A stretch of DNA of 64,000 bases from Anaeramoeba flamelloides (lineage: Eukaryota; Metamonada; Anaeramoebidae): contig JANTQA010000057.1 of the NCBI GenBank assembly GCA_027625915.1, forward strand, positions 4,154,001 to 4,218,000. The letters run 5' to 3'. How positions within the stretch are numbered: the stretch's first letter is position 1; each line of letters opens with the position of its first letter. This document shows positions 11,799 to 23,421 of this stretch, in pieces. The notes beneath the pieces were generated by a model. That model was not told where the DNA came from. It searched no databases and saw only the letters and a list, made by a program, of their open reading frames with translations. A program made the position numbers and the translations under genes.

Positions 11799-13370
11799 AT
11801 TTTTGAGTTAGTCTTTTTTTTTCTAATTTTTCTTTCGTTTTTTTTAAAAAATAGAGCAATTAATAAATAAAATTACATATTTTAGTCGAGTAAATTCATT
11901 TATAATCTAATTTTTTGTTTATTTTTTTGTTTTATTTTTGTTTTTTTGATTAAATGATGATTTCTCGAAGAATAAAATAAACGCAAGCTTTGTATCTCGA
12001 TCTTGAACACTTAACGATTTTTCAAAAAGATTTTATCACTTTGTGGATGATTTGGTTATTAACAAAACTCACATTTTGATTCTTTTTTGAAAAAAGACCT
12101 CAAATAATTCTTCTTTTGATTCCACAAAATCAATTTCATTCTCTTTTTTATTTCAAGGATAAGTTTCGACTTATTTCTTGTTTAAATTTGGTTTTTAATA
12201 GAATCACATCATTCTCAAAATTTAATAATTAATAATTTTTTTTTTTATTTTCAAAGAGAAATTTTTATTTTTCTGAAAATGAAATATCTAAGGTTTTTCT
12301 TCTTCAAATTTTAGTTTTAATCATCTTTTCGACAATCCTGTTTTTTTTGTGTTTATTCGTTTGAAGAAAATTATTTTTCTTTGAAATGGAATTAAAAGAT
12401 TCTTTTTTTTTTTTTTAGATGTAGTATTGTACTAAAAAAAAATTCTTCTTCTAATTTTGTACTAGAAAATTAAATACTTGTTGACTTTTTGAAAAAAAAT
12501 ATTTCTAAAAGGGATTTTAAGAATGAGAAAATACCAATAAAAACATATTTCTTTGGATTTTTTTTTTACAAGTTTTTGATTCCAAATTTAGTTTTTTTGT
12601 GATTCGTAAAATTAGATTTTTAAAATCTTTTTTCGAACTCTAGTTATTAAGGATTTTGTTTGATAAATTGATTTTAGAATAAATCTAAAAAAATAATATA
12701 TATCTTAAATATATTCTCTTATTTGATGTTTTGTTTGATTTTAAAATGTTGAGAAAACAAAAGAAAAAAAAAATTATATTAAAATTGCTCAACAGATAAT
12801 AAATTTTTTATTTTCTTAATTTTCTTTTAAGTTTACCATGTTAGATATCTATTATGTGTTTGGATATACCCGTATAGCCAATTTTCGAAAGATTTATTAT
12901 GTTGTCTATTTCTTTTCACTAAATTATAAGATATTTCCAATTTTGGAAACGGTTTTTATTTGACAAAATCAAATATTCCGAGTTTTTAAACTCAAAAATT
13001 TGTTTAATTCTTTTCTCTCATTGAACATCAGAGATGGAAATTGATTTATTAAATTCAACAAAAAAATTATTAAAAGTTTTATTTAACATTATTTTGTTCC
13101 TTTTTTTTTTTTTTTTTTTGAAAAAACAATTAGTAAATTATTTAAAAGAAAAAATATATTAAGAGTATATATTACAGTTTAAAGAAAACCAACATATCAA
13201 TTTTAAAAAAAAACATAAATACTCGAAAAAAAAAAAAAAAAAATTAAATAAAAGATCAAGTGTTCTTTATCATCTACTGAATGTTAAAAGATTCATTGGA
13301 TATAATGTTCATCAAATAATATAATAAATTACAAAAAAGATATTTAGAAGACATTAAGGGTATTAAATAA

Positions 13371-13397
13371 GATATATATATATATATATATATATAT
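13371..13397. repeat. (TA)n microsatellite
   Basis: About 13 TA units. Confidence 0.95.
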
Positions 13398-14248
13398 TGT
13401 ATATGCGTTTGCTGATAATTTTTTGTTATTTGTGGTAATTTCAGAATTACAAAAAACAAAAAGAGAAAAAAAATTCAAATTTTATTATAAATGTTAGATA
13501 TTTTTTAATCATCAGATTGAAATATATTAAAATTTGAGTTTTTCGGTAGATTAGTTAAAAATTAAATACACTATTGTATTGGGTATAAACACTATACTAA
13601 AAATTAAGATAAAAAAATTATTTTATAAAGCTATGTACATAGTTATTCTAAAATAAAAATCCACTTGTCTATTTTAGTTTTCTACAATATCAAGGAAACA
13701 GAATTGAAAATAAAATTAAGAATTTATATTTTTCCTTTCCCCTGGCATTTAATTTTCTTATTATTTGAAAGAAGAGATAAAATATAAAAAGTTCAAGTGG
13801 TTACTTTCGAACACAATGATACTTAACTTGGAAGTATGTATAACTTGGAAATAAAAAAGAAAAAACAAAGGGAAAAAACACAAGGATTAAAGCAAAGTAA
13901 AAAGATCAAAAAGAAAAAAGAAATGAAAAAAAAAAAAAAAAATAGAAAAACAGGATTCATTATGAAATTCCATGAGAGCACACCAACCGAAACTAAATTA
14001 AACAAAAATTCCTTGGTTCAATTCTGGCTTTTTTAAATTCAAGAAATAATTTTTTTTTTTTTTTTTATCCACCCTACTCTTCTCCATCGTTTTTTACAAA
14101 TAACTTATTATAAAGCCTTCCCAACAAAAACTTTTTGTTAGTATTTTTTGTAATTATGTTGTTATATTTAAATATTAAAAAGAAATTGCTTTTGTAAATT
14201 CAAGAATAATGTGAAAATTTTGGTTTTTACACCAAAAAATCTTTTATA

Positions 14249-14439
14249 GCCAGTTCCATTTTTATGATATAAACTTTCAATGAAATTTCAAACACAAAAA
14301 AATGTCAAATTAAGGCACACAATTCAAATCCAAGTAAAATAGTTTCTGAAAAAAAATCCAAAAAAATGTGTTTAAATTTGAGATTTTTTTGTATCTCAAA
14401 TTTTGTTGAAAGTTTGTTTCTTAAAAATGGAACTGACTG
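14249..14439. mobile_element. family C MITE (Tc1/mariner-like ends), copy C1
   Basis: About 190 bp with inverted ends of the type CAGTCAGTTCCATTTTTAAG; the element is flanked by TA on both sides. The inner arms contain AAACTTTCAACGAAATTT-type sequence shared with 22152, 55619 and 56477. It is too short to code for anything. Confidence 0.75.
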
Positions 14440-14698
14440 TAGAGAATTTATTTAAAAGGGGAACTTGAGCACAACCTAAACACCACTAATAATAACCATG
14501 AAGTAAATTTTATTTGATATGAAAAATCAATTAGGAAGCTAATAACACTCTTCAGAAATCGACTTTAAAATATTTTTCTTATCATTTATGCTCAAACAAC
14601 ATTTATATCAATATATAAATTCCCACTTGATATTATTCTTTTTTTTTTATTTTTTTGTTATTTTTGATCCCCAAATTCACTCACCTGTTTTTATATAA

Positions 14699-15222
14699 CC
14701 CCCATTCCAAAAATTTTGGACATGCCCAAAATCAAAAATAGACAAAAAGAAACCCAATTTATTATATTTTTCCAAACCCAATATAAAACCACACAAAAGT
14801 TACCCGGTATCAATGCTTTAATAAGTAATCATTTTCATCTAAATAAAAGAAAAAAAATATAAAACGAAAAAAAAAAAAATTTGTGTGTACAAAATAATGA
14901 AACTATCCAAACAAAAATTGTATTGATAAATTTGTAGAAATTTCACCAACAATTGTTGATCGATCAAATATTAAGATACCATCGACCAATTGTATGTTAT
15001 TTTTCTGTATTTAACAAACTCAACAGTAACCTTCTATCAACCATTGAAAAAAAATCTCCAGATCTAAGGAAACAGATTACTTAACTACATAAAAGGAAAT
15101 GAAAACAAAACAAAAAAGACAAAAAATGAAACAGTTTGTAAAATCAAAATTCTTTCTAAATTGAATTTAAAGTGTAGTATTAAGGTTCTTTCCACGGTTT
15201 AAACGGTTAAAAAATTTTTGTA
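14699..15222 (-). mobile_element. family A element, copy A3 (A3/A4 subfamily)
   Basis: It matches 32755-33296 in reverse complement over about 520 bp: TTGTTGATCGATCAAA, CCAATTGTATG, CTCAACAGTAACCTTCTATC and the outer CATTCCAAAAATTTTGGACA. It is more distantly similar to A1, A2 and A5, so the family has two subgroups. Confidence 0.75.
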
Positions 15223-15659
15223 ATATAGTTTATTTATTTCTTTTATTCATTAAATACCTTTGTTATTTGTATAAAATTGGATACATAACTCATATTTTAT
15301 TAGTACCCCGAATCAATTAATTACAATAAAGTGTCTCAAATTAATATTTAAACATACTAAAATTATTATTAAATTTCATTTTTTAGAAATTCGGTGTGTT
15401 GTCTAGATGAATAATGAATAATTCAAAAATAATTGTTAAAAAGGATTTTTGGAAAATACTTTTATTTTTTGACGAAAAACAAAGGATTACTCACAATAAT
15501 GGATTGATTATTTTAAAGTTGTTTCCACAATTTAAACCCTTAATTTATATTCAATTGGAAGTGTGTCATAACAGTATCTTAAAGTTCAAATAACTTTGAT
15601 AAGAATTCACAATTAAAAATCTTGATAGGTATTTTTTTCACTACTATCAACAACAAATA

Positions 15660-16230
15660 TAGAGGATTACACAATAGCCACAGATTAGATTAAATATAAT
15701 TGAATCGATTTCGTATTAAAGAAGATACTTTGGTCAAAATTGAAGAAATTTAAAGCTTGTAGGAATTATTAAATGAGAAAAATATTGATTTTTTTTTTTA
15801 AAAATTTTACCTTTTTAGAAATTGAGAAACATTTAAATCTTTAATTTAATTCCTTTTTAATTTTTTCAATCATAAAGATCCTATGAATTTTTTTTTTTGT
15901 TATTTACATTATTTAACATTGAGATCATATGATTTTTTTTTGATTAATTGTATTTTTTTTCCAAGAGGATCATTTTAAACTTTCATTTTGTTAACTTATT
16001 TTTTGGATTTTTTTTTACTGATTCAATTTTTTTTGTTGAATTTTGTCAAATTGAGAATCCTTTTAAACTTTTTTTTGTTAATTGATTTTTTTTTTTTTTC
16101 ATTTTTATTTTTTCAATCAAAAGAAGTGTATTTTCTCAATATCATTTTTCGCGAGTAAGTTCCTCCTTGGGTATGGAGCAAATTCATGATAAGTGACTCT
16201 AGCCTTAAACTTGAAAAAAATAAAAATAGG
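15660..16230 (+). repeat. family H dispersed repeat, copy 1
   Basis: It is similar in direct orientation to 33835-34385. Shared landmarks are CACARATTAGATTAAAT, the repeated 'ATTGAGAATCCTTTTAAAC' type blocks, CAAAAGAAGTGT and CTTGGGTATGRAG. Neither copy keeps a common reading frame, so the similarity is at DNA level. In both places the repeat lies about 0.5 kb right of a family A copy. Confidence 0.6.
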
Positions 16231-16579
16231 TCAAACTGTCTATTTTTTCTATTTATAATTGTTTATCTATTTTTGAAAAACGCGTTTCTATCCTTACAAT
16301 GTTAGTTGTTACTCTAAATAAGGTTGCCAATTATTTTGTTATTATTTATTTTCGTATTCTCCGTTCTATTGATAAATTGATTTTGGAGATCAAAAAAAAA
16401 TAAAAATAAATTGATGAAAATTATTATAATTATCTTTAATGTAATTTTTATTCAAAAAAAATCAAAAAAAAGTATTTTTTGGGTTGTATTATTTCCCCCA
16501 AATATTTGTTCATTAAACACAAAAACAATAACTTTTTATTTTTTTTGATAATTTTTTATTTGTCTTGTTAAATTGATTT

Positions 16580-17242
16580 TTATTTTTGATTTTGTTTTTG
16601 GAATGTTTCATATTTTGTTCTATCAACTTGGTTAATCTTTCCTTGGTGCACAGAGCTTGGCTGTTTTAATAATTCCTTTGTAGTTGACTCAAACCCTGGA
16701 ATTTTCATTCCGCAATCTTGTTCTAGGGTTAAATATAAAAATCAAAAAAAAAAAAGAAAAATTCAAAATGAAAATTAATCAAGACACAATTGAGCTTTTT
16801 TTTAATAAAAGTAGGTTGAGTAACACTAAAAAAAAAAAGAAAAAGAAAAAGAAAAAGAAAAAAGGAAAGAAATTACCTAAATGAAGATTTATATCCTTAA
16901 CTTCAAGTGTGTCTGATCCTCTGTGCTTAGCTAATTCGCAGGAGGAGTTTGTTACATTTAAAATAAATTCATCAGCTATTTTTAAAAGGATCTGTTGGTT
17001 TTACAAAGTACAATAAATGAGTATTAAAGGCAAAAAAAGAGTTACAAAAACGATTTTAGTTGACTGTTATTTGTTATTTGTTATTTTTTTACAGTGAGGT
17101 CCTGTTGAAACCACAGCTTGTTTTCTTTTTCTGGCTGATTCATAAGAAAAAAAAAATAAAAAAAAAAAATAAATATCCACAATCAAGTAGCACTTACTTC
17201 TTCGACTTTGGGATCAATTTTTATAAAAGGATCTATTTTCAT
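16580..17242 (-). CDS. TAF12: TAF12, TFIID subunit with histone fold, three exons
   Basis: Minus-strand exons 17242-17198, 16991-16877 and 16722-16580 join with GT-AG borders and matching phase to give 100 residues if ATG 17242 is the start. The product has the TAF12 signature: MKIDPFIKIDPKVEE, then ILLKIADEFI, LAKHRGSDTLEVKDINLHLE and IPGFES. Family members read close to EIADDFI..CQLARHRKS.TLEVKDVQLHLE..IPGF. TAF12 pairs with TAF4 through the histone fold in TFIID, and in many organisms also in SAGA. The frame stays open upstream of the ATG (SSLSKQSIQSLT), so an additional 5' exon is possible. All three exons are shorter than 150 bp, which makes the gene easy to miss. A Lys-rich run lies wholly within the last intron. 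Confidence 0.88.
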
Positions 17243-17528
17243 CGTCAAACTTTGGATACTTTGCTTTGAAAGTGAACTTGGGTTATTCTTTTATTGTTTT
17301 TATTTGATGCATTGTAAATTATTTAAAGAAGGATTAAGTTGCAGTTGATCGTTAATTTAATAGTGAAATAATAAAAAAAAAAAAGGTATTGTGAGAAGGG
17401 TTGTTTCTATAGAGTGTGTTTACGAATAAAAATAAAAGTGTTTGTAAGTTACTTGTATTCTTCGAAAAGTTTCGCTTCGGTTCATTGTATTTGGAAAATG
17501 AAAATAAAAAGATTAAAAAATGAAGATA

Positions 17529-17764
17529 TTATTTTGGAGTGGAATTAAGTGTAGATTTAAGGTTAATGTCCAAAAAAGGTTTTAAAAGGTTTATTGGGTG
17601 ACTTATAAATCCACCAAACAAGAAATAGGTCAACACTTGTCTAATAAACTTATTCCTGTATTTTTCAATTAAATAATAATATTTTTGTTTTATTGAATTT
17701 TCTTTGCATTTATAAACACATGGAACTAAAGAGATGATATGGTACACTTCGTTTTCGATTTTAC
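17529..17764 (-). CDS. last exon of an unidentified gene upstream of TAF12
   Basis: A minus-strand exon candidate starts after a T-rich tract and AAG acceptor and ends at TAA 17529, giving about 78 residues of ordinary composition (for example EVYHIISLVPCVYKCKENSI and KFIRQVLTYFLFGGFI). No family is recognised. Upstream, near 17930-17990, a short frame NLPPREIIKSIYE looks F-box-like but could not be joined with proper splice sites. It may also be an alternative upstream part of the TAF12 transcript, though no in-frame link was found. Confidence 0.35.
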
Positions 17765-18164
17765 CTTAAAAAAAAAAACAGAGACTTTAATCAAAACCTT
17801 TGAAAAAAACATTAATTGTTGACTTTTTTTTATTTTCAAAATATATTACTAAGAGTAAGAGTCTTCTATTCTTTGAGGGTTGTCATTTTAAGAAATTAGT
17901 TATTTGTCATTCATAAATTGATTTTATAATTTCTCTTGGTGGTAAATTACAAAATACTTTTAAAATGAATTTTGATATTTCTCACTTAATGCATGGTTTC
18001 TAAAAGATTAACTTTTGTTAGTCTGATTATTTAACTCTACCCCCAAATCAATTTGACGCCTTTAAAGAATCAATTAGATTGATTAAACTCAAAAATAAAA
18101 TAAATTAAATTTTTACATTTAAAAAATGTATTGGAACCATTTGGATCAAATACAGATATACACT

Positions 18165-18310
18165 TTATGAAGGATATAAAAAACTATTTCATTGATAAAT
18201 TCTTGGGTTGATAATATTAAGGATAACTCAAGAAGCGAAGATACCTTTGTTATGGTTGAAAAGCTTTTGGAAATAGTAAACAATTATGTTTTATATACCT
18301 TGTGAAGAAT
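18165..18310 (+). pseudogene. possible relic of a Ras/Rab-like GTPase
   Basis: The frame SLINSWVDNIKDNSRSEDTF then VMV-EKLLEIVNN resembles the stretch of Rab-type GTPases between switch II and the NKxD motif (pattern SF..L..WI.NI...S.EDV.FVLVGNKLDL). The NKxD position is degraded and the frame stops soon after; I found no P-loop or DxxG exon nearby. This rests on about 35 residues and could be chance. Confidence 0.2.
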
Positions 18311-19639
18311 CAACAATTAACAACATAAAAGAAATTTTGTTGGGTATTCATTTATATCCTCTCATGATTTTTTTTGTCGTAATTTTCCAATTTTGAAATG
18401 TAAATTCTATATTTTAAGTCTCTACTTTCCATTTTCAGAAAAATGAGTAGCATTAAAGAGTTCTGAGAGAATAAATTGAAAATAGCAATTTAAGAGTTTG
18501 GATGAGCTCCTTTTTATTTACTTTGAGTTAAATTTTAATTTTTTTCAATTTGGATTATCGTAATTTTATCAAATAAGCTCAATTAGGAATAAACAAAGTA
18601 AGTTCCCCTAATATTCAATATAAAAAGATTTTGGTCAAGTTCCTTTTTTATTTAAAATATAATCCACAATATTTTTCAGAAATTGAGATAAAATTTTCTA
18701 TTAATTAATTGAAAAATGATATTATGAAAAAATTTGTAGATTTGTTGATTGTTTAACTCTCTAATCTAATATAAAGAATACATAGTCAATCTAAAAAGCT
18801 GTATCGGTATCTATCAATTCTATCACATTTAAATTGTCGAGTATTACCCATTAAAATATTTTACCTTTGATATTAAAAAACCATTTTAAGTGAATTTTAA
18901 TTAAGAATTCAGGAAAAATATCCAAATAAAGTTATCTTAATATTAATATTTTTTTTAATACTGAATTTTATTGTTTTTCCAGAAATAAAAACTTTTTTAT
19001 TTGTTTTCATACAGAAGAGGGAAGATTAATATCCCTATACAGAATTAGTGGTTATTTAAAAAAAATGAGATTAACTTTTGTATTATCTGTTATTGGTTTA
19101 AACATTTTAATTTATCTTTTTTCTTCAACCGTTTCTTGTCTTTTAAATACTAATTATTATTTTTAAAAAAAAAATTCATAAATTAATGGAAATGGCTATA
19201 CTCTAATCTCACTCACATTATTAATGGGTCAAATATTAATACAAAGTGCGTATTTATGCTACAGTCAAAAATAATCGATTTTTTTTAAATTCTCTCAATT
19301 CAATCTTAATAAAAATAAAAAAAAAATATTACTTTATTTATTTGAATATCATAATGATTTTATTATATTTCGTCCTGAATCAAATAGAGAAAAGCTCACT
19401 TTCTATTAATATTTTGTTTGTTATTCAATGAAAGTTTAATTTATTTCCTTAATATTATATATATATAAACTCTTTTTCAGTCAAAGGGGCCCAGTTTTAT
19501 TGAAGAAATGGAAGACATTCTATGAGTTTAATTCATTACTCTTATCAAACTAAAATTTCATTTTTTAGATCAAAATCATTTTTTCTCATTATGTAAAATT
19601 TTGTTTTTTTTGTTTTTTGCTTTTTGCTTTTTTTTTTTA

Positions 19640-20097
19640 CTGTTGAGAGAAAAATGTTGGACACAGAAAAATAGTTGGACAGCATTTTTAATTGGGAACC
19701 TTACTGAAAATGATTTTTAATTTCAATCGTTTGTGAAATAACTAAAGAAAATAACAATAATCTACTTATTAGAATAACCATTAATGTAATTCTACCTTTT
19801 CAAAACCTTATCTCTGATACCCTAAAGCAAATTTAAAAATTACCATTTTCAGAATTAATAGTAAACTTTACTAGAACTTGGATTTTTGTTAAAATAGCAT
19901 GATCTACTTTATTTATCAACCATTCAAATGAGTATTCTACACAAACCACATATAAATGAACTTGTAACACCTTTAAACCTGGGTTTATATAAAATTCACC
20001 TAGTTATCAATAGGATTTGATTTTCAATTTTACTAATGTTCCCAATTAAAAAAGGTGTCCAACCATTTTTCTGTGTCCAACATTTTTCTCTCAACAG
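19640..20097. mobile_element. family D MITE with TTA target duplication (PIF/Harbinger-like)
   Basis: A 458-bp element with arms of about 60 bp: CTGTTGAGAGAAAAATG.. at the left and its reverse complement at the right, continuing through TTGGACACAGAAAAATAGTTGG and TTAATTGGGAAC. It is flanked on both sides by TTA, the target size used by PIF/Harbinger transposons. No coding capacity. Its inner motif AATTGGGAACCTTA is shared with family E at 31.1 kb. Confidence 0.82.
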
Positions 20098-20492
20098 TTA
20101 AGTTTTTTTTTTTTTTTTTCTGTATTTTTTTTTTTAAAAATTAACTTTGAAAAAAAAAGGTTTGAAAAACGAAATAAACATTAAGAAAAGTTAAGCTTTG
20201 TATGTTCTTTTAAAATCCATACATTTACAAGTAAAAAATATTATTATCAACAATTTTAATTTCCTAAAGAAATTGAGAATTTTGCACGAGACGTTCCAAT
20301 GAATGGGCCCAAAAAATTTTTTAAAAAAATTTTTTTTTTGAAATTTATGGTTTGTTCAGGGGTTTCTTTTATAATTATGGACTCTTATAAGAAGTTTATT
20401 ATTTCTGGTATTTCTAAACAATCTAAGTTTGGTTGATTCTTAAAAATAAAGTGACTTTTTCATTTTTGGCTGGGCCACTTTGAGTGAAATGG

Positions 20493-20496
<4 letters not shown>

Positions 20497-20582
<86 letters not shown>
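20497..20582. repeat. compound (TA)n(TG)n microsatellite
   Basis: TA units to about 20531 followed by about 24 TG units. This is one of very few TG tracts in the window. Confidence 0.97.
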
Positions 20583-20584
<2 letters not shown>

Positions 20585-22151
20585 CTAAGTGAAATAATGA
20601 ATTCTAATGAAGAGCTTTATTAGTTTAAACAGATTTCAGTAATATTTTCCCCCAAAAAAAGTTATTTTTCAAAAATTTTGACTCATTTTATAATGTTAAT
20701 GAAAGTTGCTTTGAGTTTTTTATCTAATATTCTTATCATAAAAAATATTTTTCAATTGTTAGACCTAAATTATTTTTTTCTAATTCATTCAAATTTTAGT
20801 TTTGCTTGATCTATTATTTTTTTTCATTTTTTTTTTTTTTTCAGTGATTTAAATTAAAGAAGTATTTGAATATTTTATTCTGACAAATAACGGTGTAACC
20901 TTATTTTTTATATATTATATGGTGAAGTTTTAATTTAGGATTTCAATCCTGGGTAATGAATAATTTTTTATATATACTTTAATGTTTTCTTCAAATTTAT
21001 ATTACTATTAAGGGGGGTGATAAATTATATACTTATAAGGGTTTCAATAGGTATTAGAAGTAAATTTTAGAAATTTGAAAATTGAAATCATTTTGTAACA
21101 TTTTTTTTTTTTTTTGTTTTACTTCAATTTTTCATTACAAAGTAATTCCTTTGTAATTTTTTATTATAATAATATTAGGGGTTACTTGATGAATTTATGT
21201 TATTATAATGCAACTGAAACAGTTTTAATGATTTTAGAGTAATCATAAGTAATTTCTATTAAAATTTTATTTGATCTCCCATAGTAGGTCAAAATCAAAA
21301 TTATTATTTTTCTCAATTTTACTAAGAATTTGAGTTTGTCAATTTTTATGAAAATGTATAGATTTATTAGTTTAGTTAATGATGGATATCAGCAATTAAC
21401 GATATTTATTCTATTCGAATGAGTACTTATTTGTTCTTCAAAGGTACAAAAGAAACAATTATTGATATTTGAAAAAAAAATATATAGCTACTTTAAAAGA
21501 AACAAAATTTATTTAACTAGATTTTCAACAAAAAAAATATAAAATAATTAATCTATCGAAATAAAAAAGAAATTTTAAAAAGAAATTTGAAAAATTAAGA
21601 ACTCAAATAACAGTATTTTGATAACATATTTTCTTTTATCATTTTTCAATAATCAGCATAATTTTTTTTTTTTTATTACAAATTTGTTTTTCTTCAAGTA
21701 AAATCAAAAATTATATTATATAATTTTCTAATTATTTTCACAATTAAGCTACAATATGAAACAATAGTTAAATTATTTAATTGTATTAAACTAAATTACA
21801 ATATTTAACTGGTAAAGAAATTATTCATGAAATTGGTATGTTTTTATTGTTGAAATTTAATTGAGGAGAAATTCTACAAAAAAAAAAAACAATGAAAATG
21901 ATTTGTTCACTAAAAATCCTTTATATTATCATATATTCATTTTTTTTGAAAAACTTGTTAAATGTGTTAAACTTGTTTTTTAATAGTGCTTTATGAACTA
22001 AATTTCCCATTTTTTTATTTTTAAGATACAAGAAAATGAAATGATAAAAAATAATATAAATCGTTTAAAAATAATATATTTTGGTTTAAAAAGTTAGAAA
22101 TAGGAAAACTATTTAGTATTTCATTATTTTTGCATCAAATTTGGATATATT

Positions 22152-22345
22152 AATCAGTTTTACTTTTAAGGTACAAACTTTCAAGATAATTTAAAATACA
22201 AAAAAATCTCATATTAAAGTAAAAATGTGGAATTTATTATTTTTCAATTTATAAAACTTGAATCCATATTTTGTGTCATAATTTGGAATTTTTTATGTGT
22301 CTTTCTTTTCCTTGAAAGTTTGTATATTAAAAGTGAAACTAACAG
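22152..22345. mobile_element. family C MITE, copy C2 (diverged)
   Basis: Left end TAATCAGTTTTACTTTTAAG and, inverted at the right, CTGTTAGTTTCACTTTTAAT, with inner AAACTTTCAAG blocks in both arms. It matches copies at 14249, 55619 and 56477 but is more eroded. Confidence 0.65.
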
Positions 22346-23212
22346 TTTTGAAAGTTCCCTGAAAAATATTTTAATAAATTTCATTGAAAATTTTTGGAAA
22401 TTATGACCAACTCTTCTACAACTCTTCACCAAAATATCATCAAAGATAATTATATTGTAATATTCTGGAAATATAAAGGAAATATTATTGAACTTTACTT
22501 GAAATTTCCAAAAAATTTTTTTATACAGTCAATTGAAATTCGATTAGAAAATTCAATGATTTCATATTTATTTATACTCATATGTTTAGATCTGTTTTTT
22601 GTAAAAATTCAGTTTTAAAAAATCTTTAATGCTCTTTTCAACAGTTGTGATTCACTATTTTTTCTATTTTTGAATTTTATTTTTTATAATTTTTAAAATA
22701 TCAGGCTTTTTATTTACTAAAGTCAAAATTTTCTGATGATTTTGATCCTATAAAAATAAAAATTTAAATTTTCATAAAAAAAAATGTCCCACTTTTTTTG
22801 ATATGTTACATTTTTTTTTAACAACAGGAATACTTTTTTAAATTTTAAATTAAAAAAAATTAAAAATTGTAAAATTTTATTAATTGTTATTTTTTGAATT
22901 AAAATGTTTTTAAGGTCTAAAAAAAAAAAAAAATTAATAATCAAAAATAAATTATTGACTAATATAAATAATAAAAAGAATTCATAATAATAATGAAAAA
23001 AAAAACAAAAACACTTAATTAAAGTACAATAATAATAAATTAATCAATAAATAAGGAAATTTTATAAATATATTCATATGAATAGAAAATATAATGAAGT
23101 AAAAGAAAACGAAAAGTTATAATCATCGCGATTTGATAAAAAAAAGTTAACTTTTGATATAACGAGTCATTTTCCAAAAAAAAAAAAAAACAATAAATAA
23201 ACTTCTTTTAAA

Positions 23213-23388
23213 TTAAAAGAAATAGCCATTTGAAAATTCTTCATTTTTCAAATTAAAAAGATCATTTTGACCTTCAAAAAACGGAGTATTTGATGAATCA
23301 GTATACGTATTATTTTCATGAAGATGGTCTTGATTAAAAATTTCTTCAAAAATTGTATCTATTTCGTAATTAGAATTATCAATTAAAG

Positions 23389-23421
<33 letters not shown>

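Larger units (their letters stand above)
11799..16579. other. AT-rich intergenic region between aminotransferase and TAF12
   Basis: I see no supportable gene. The stretch contains a TA microsatellite, a family C element (14249-14439), a family A element (14699-15222) and a 570-bp dispersed repeat (15660-16230). A Lys-rich frame at 13836-14036 ends in an ordinary-looking segment (GFIMKFHESTPTETKL) but has no partner exons I could connect. Confidence 0.55.
17765..23212. other. AT-rich intergenic region
   Basis: No confident gene. It contains a possible GTPase relic (18165-18310), the family D element (19640-20097), adjoining TA and TG microsatellites (20497-20582), a family C element (22152-22345) and many poly-A/T tracts. 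Frames at 22394-22618 and 22723-22944 overlap repeat DNA or are Phe/Lys-rich. Confidence 0.55.

Noticed and set aside
13836-14036. 66-codon Lys-rich frame
   Set aside because: The bulk comes from A-rich DNA; the last 28 codons look ordinary, but no partner exon or start was found.
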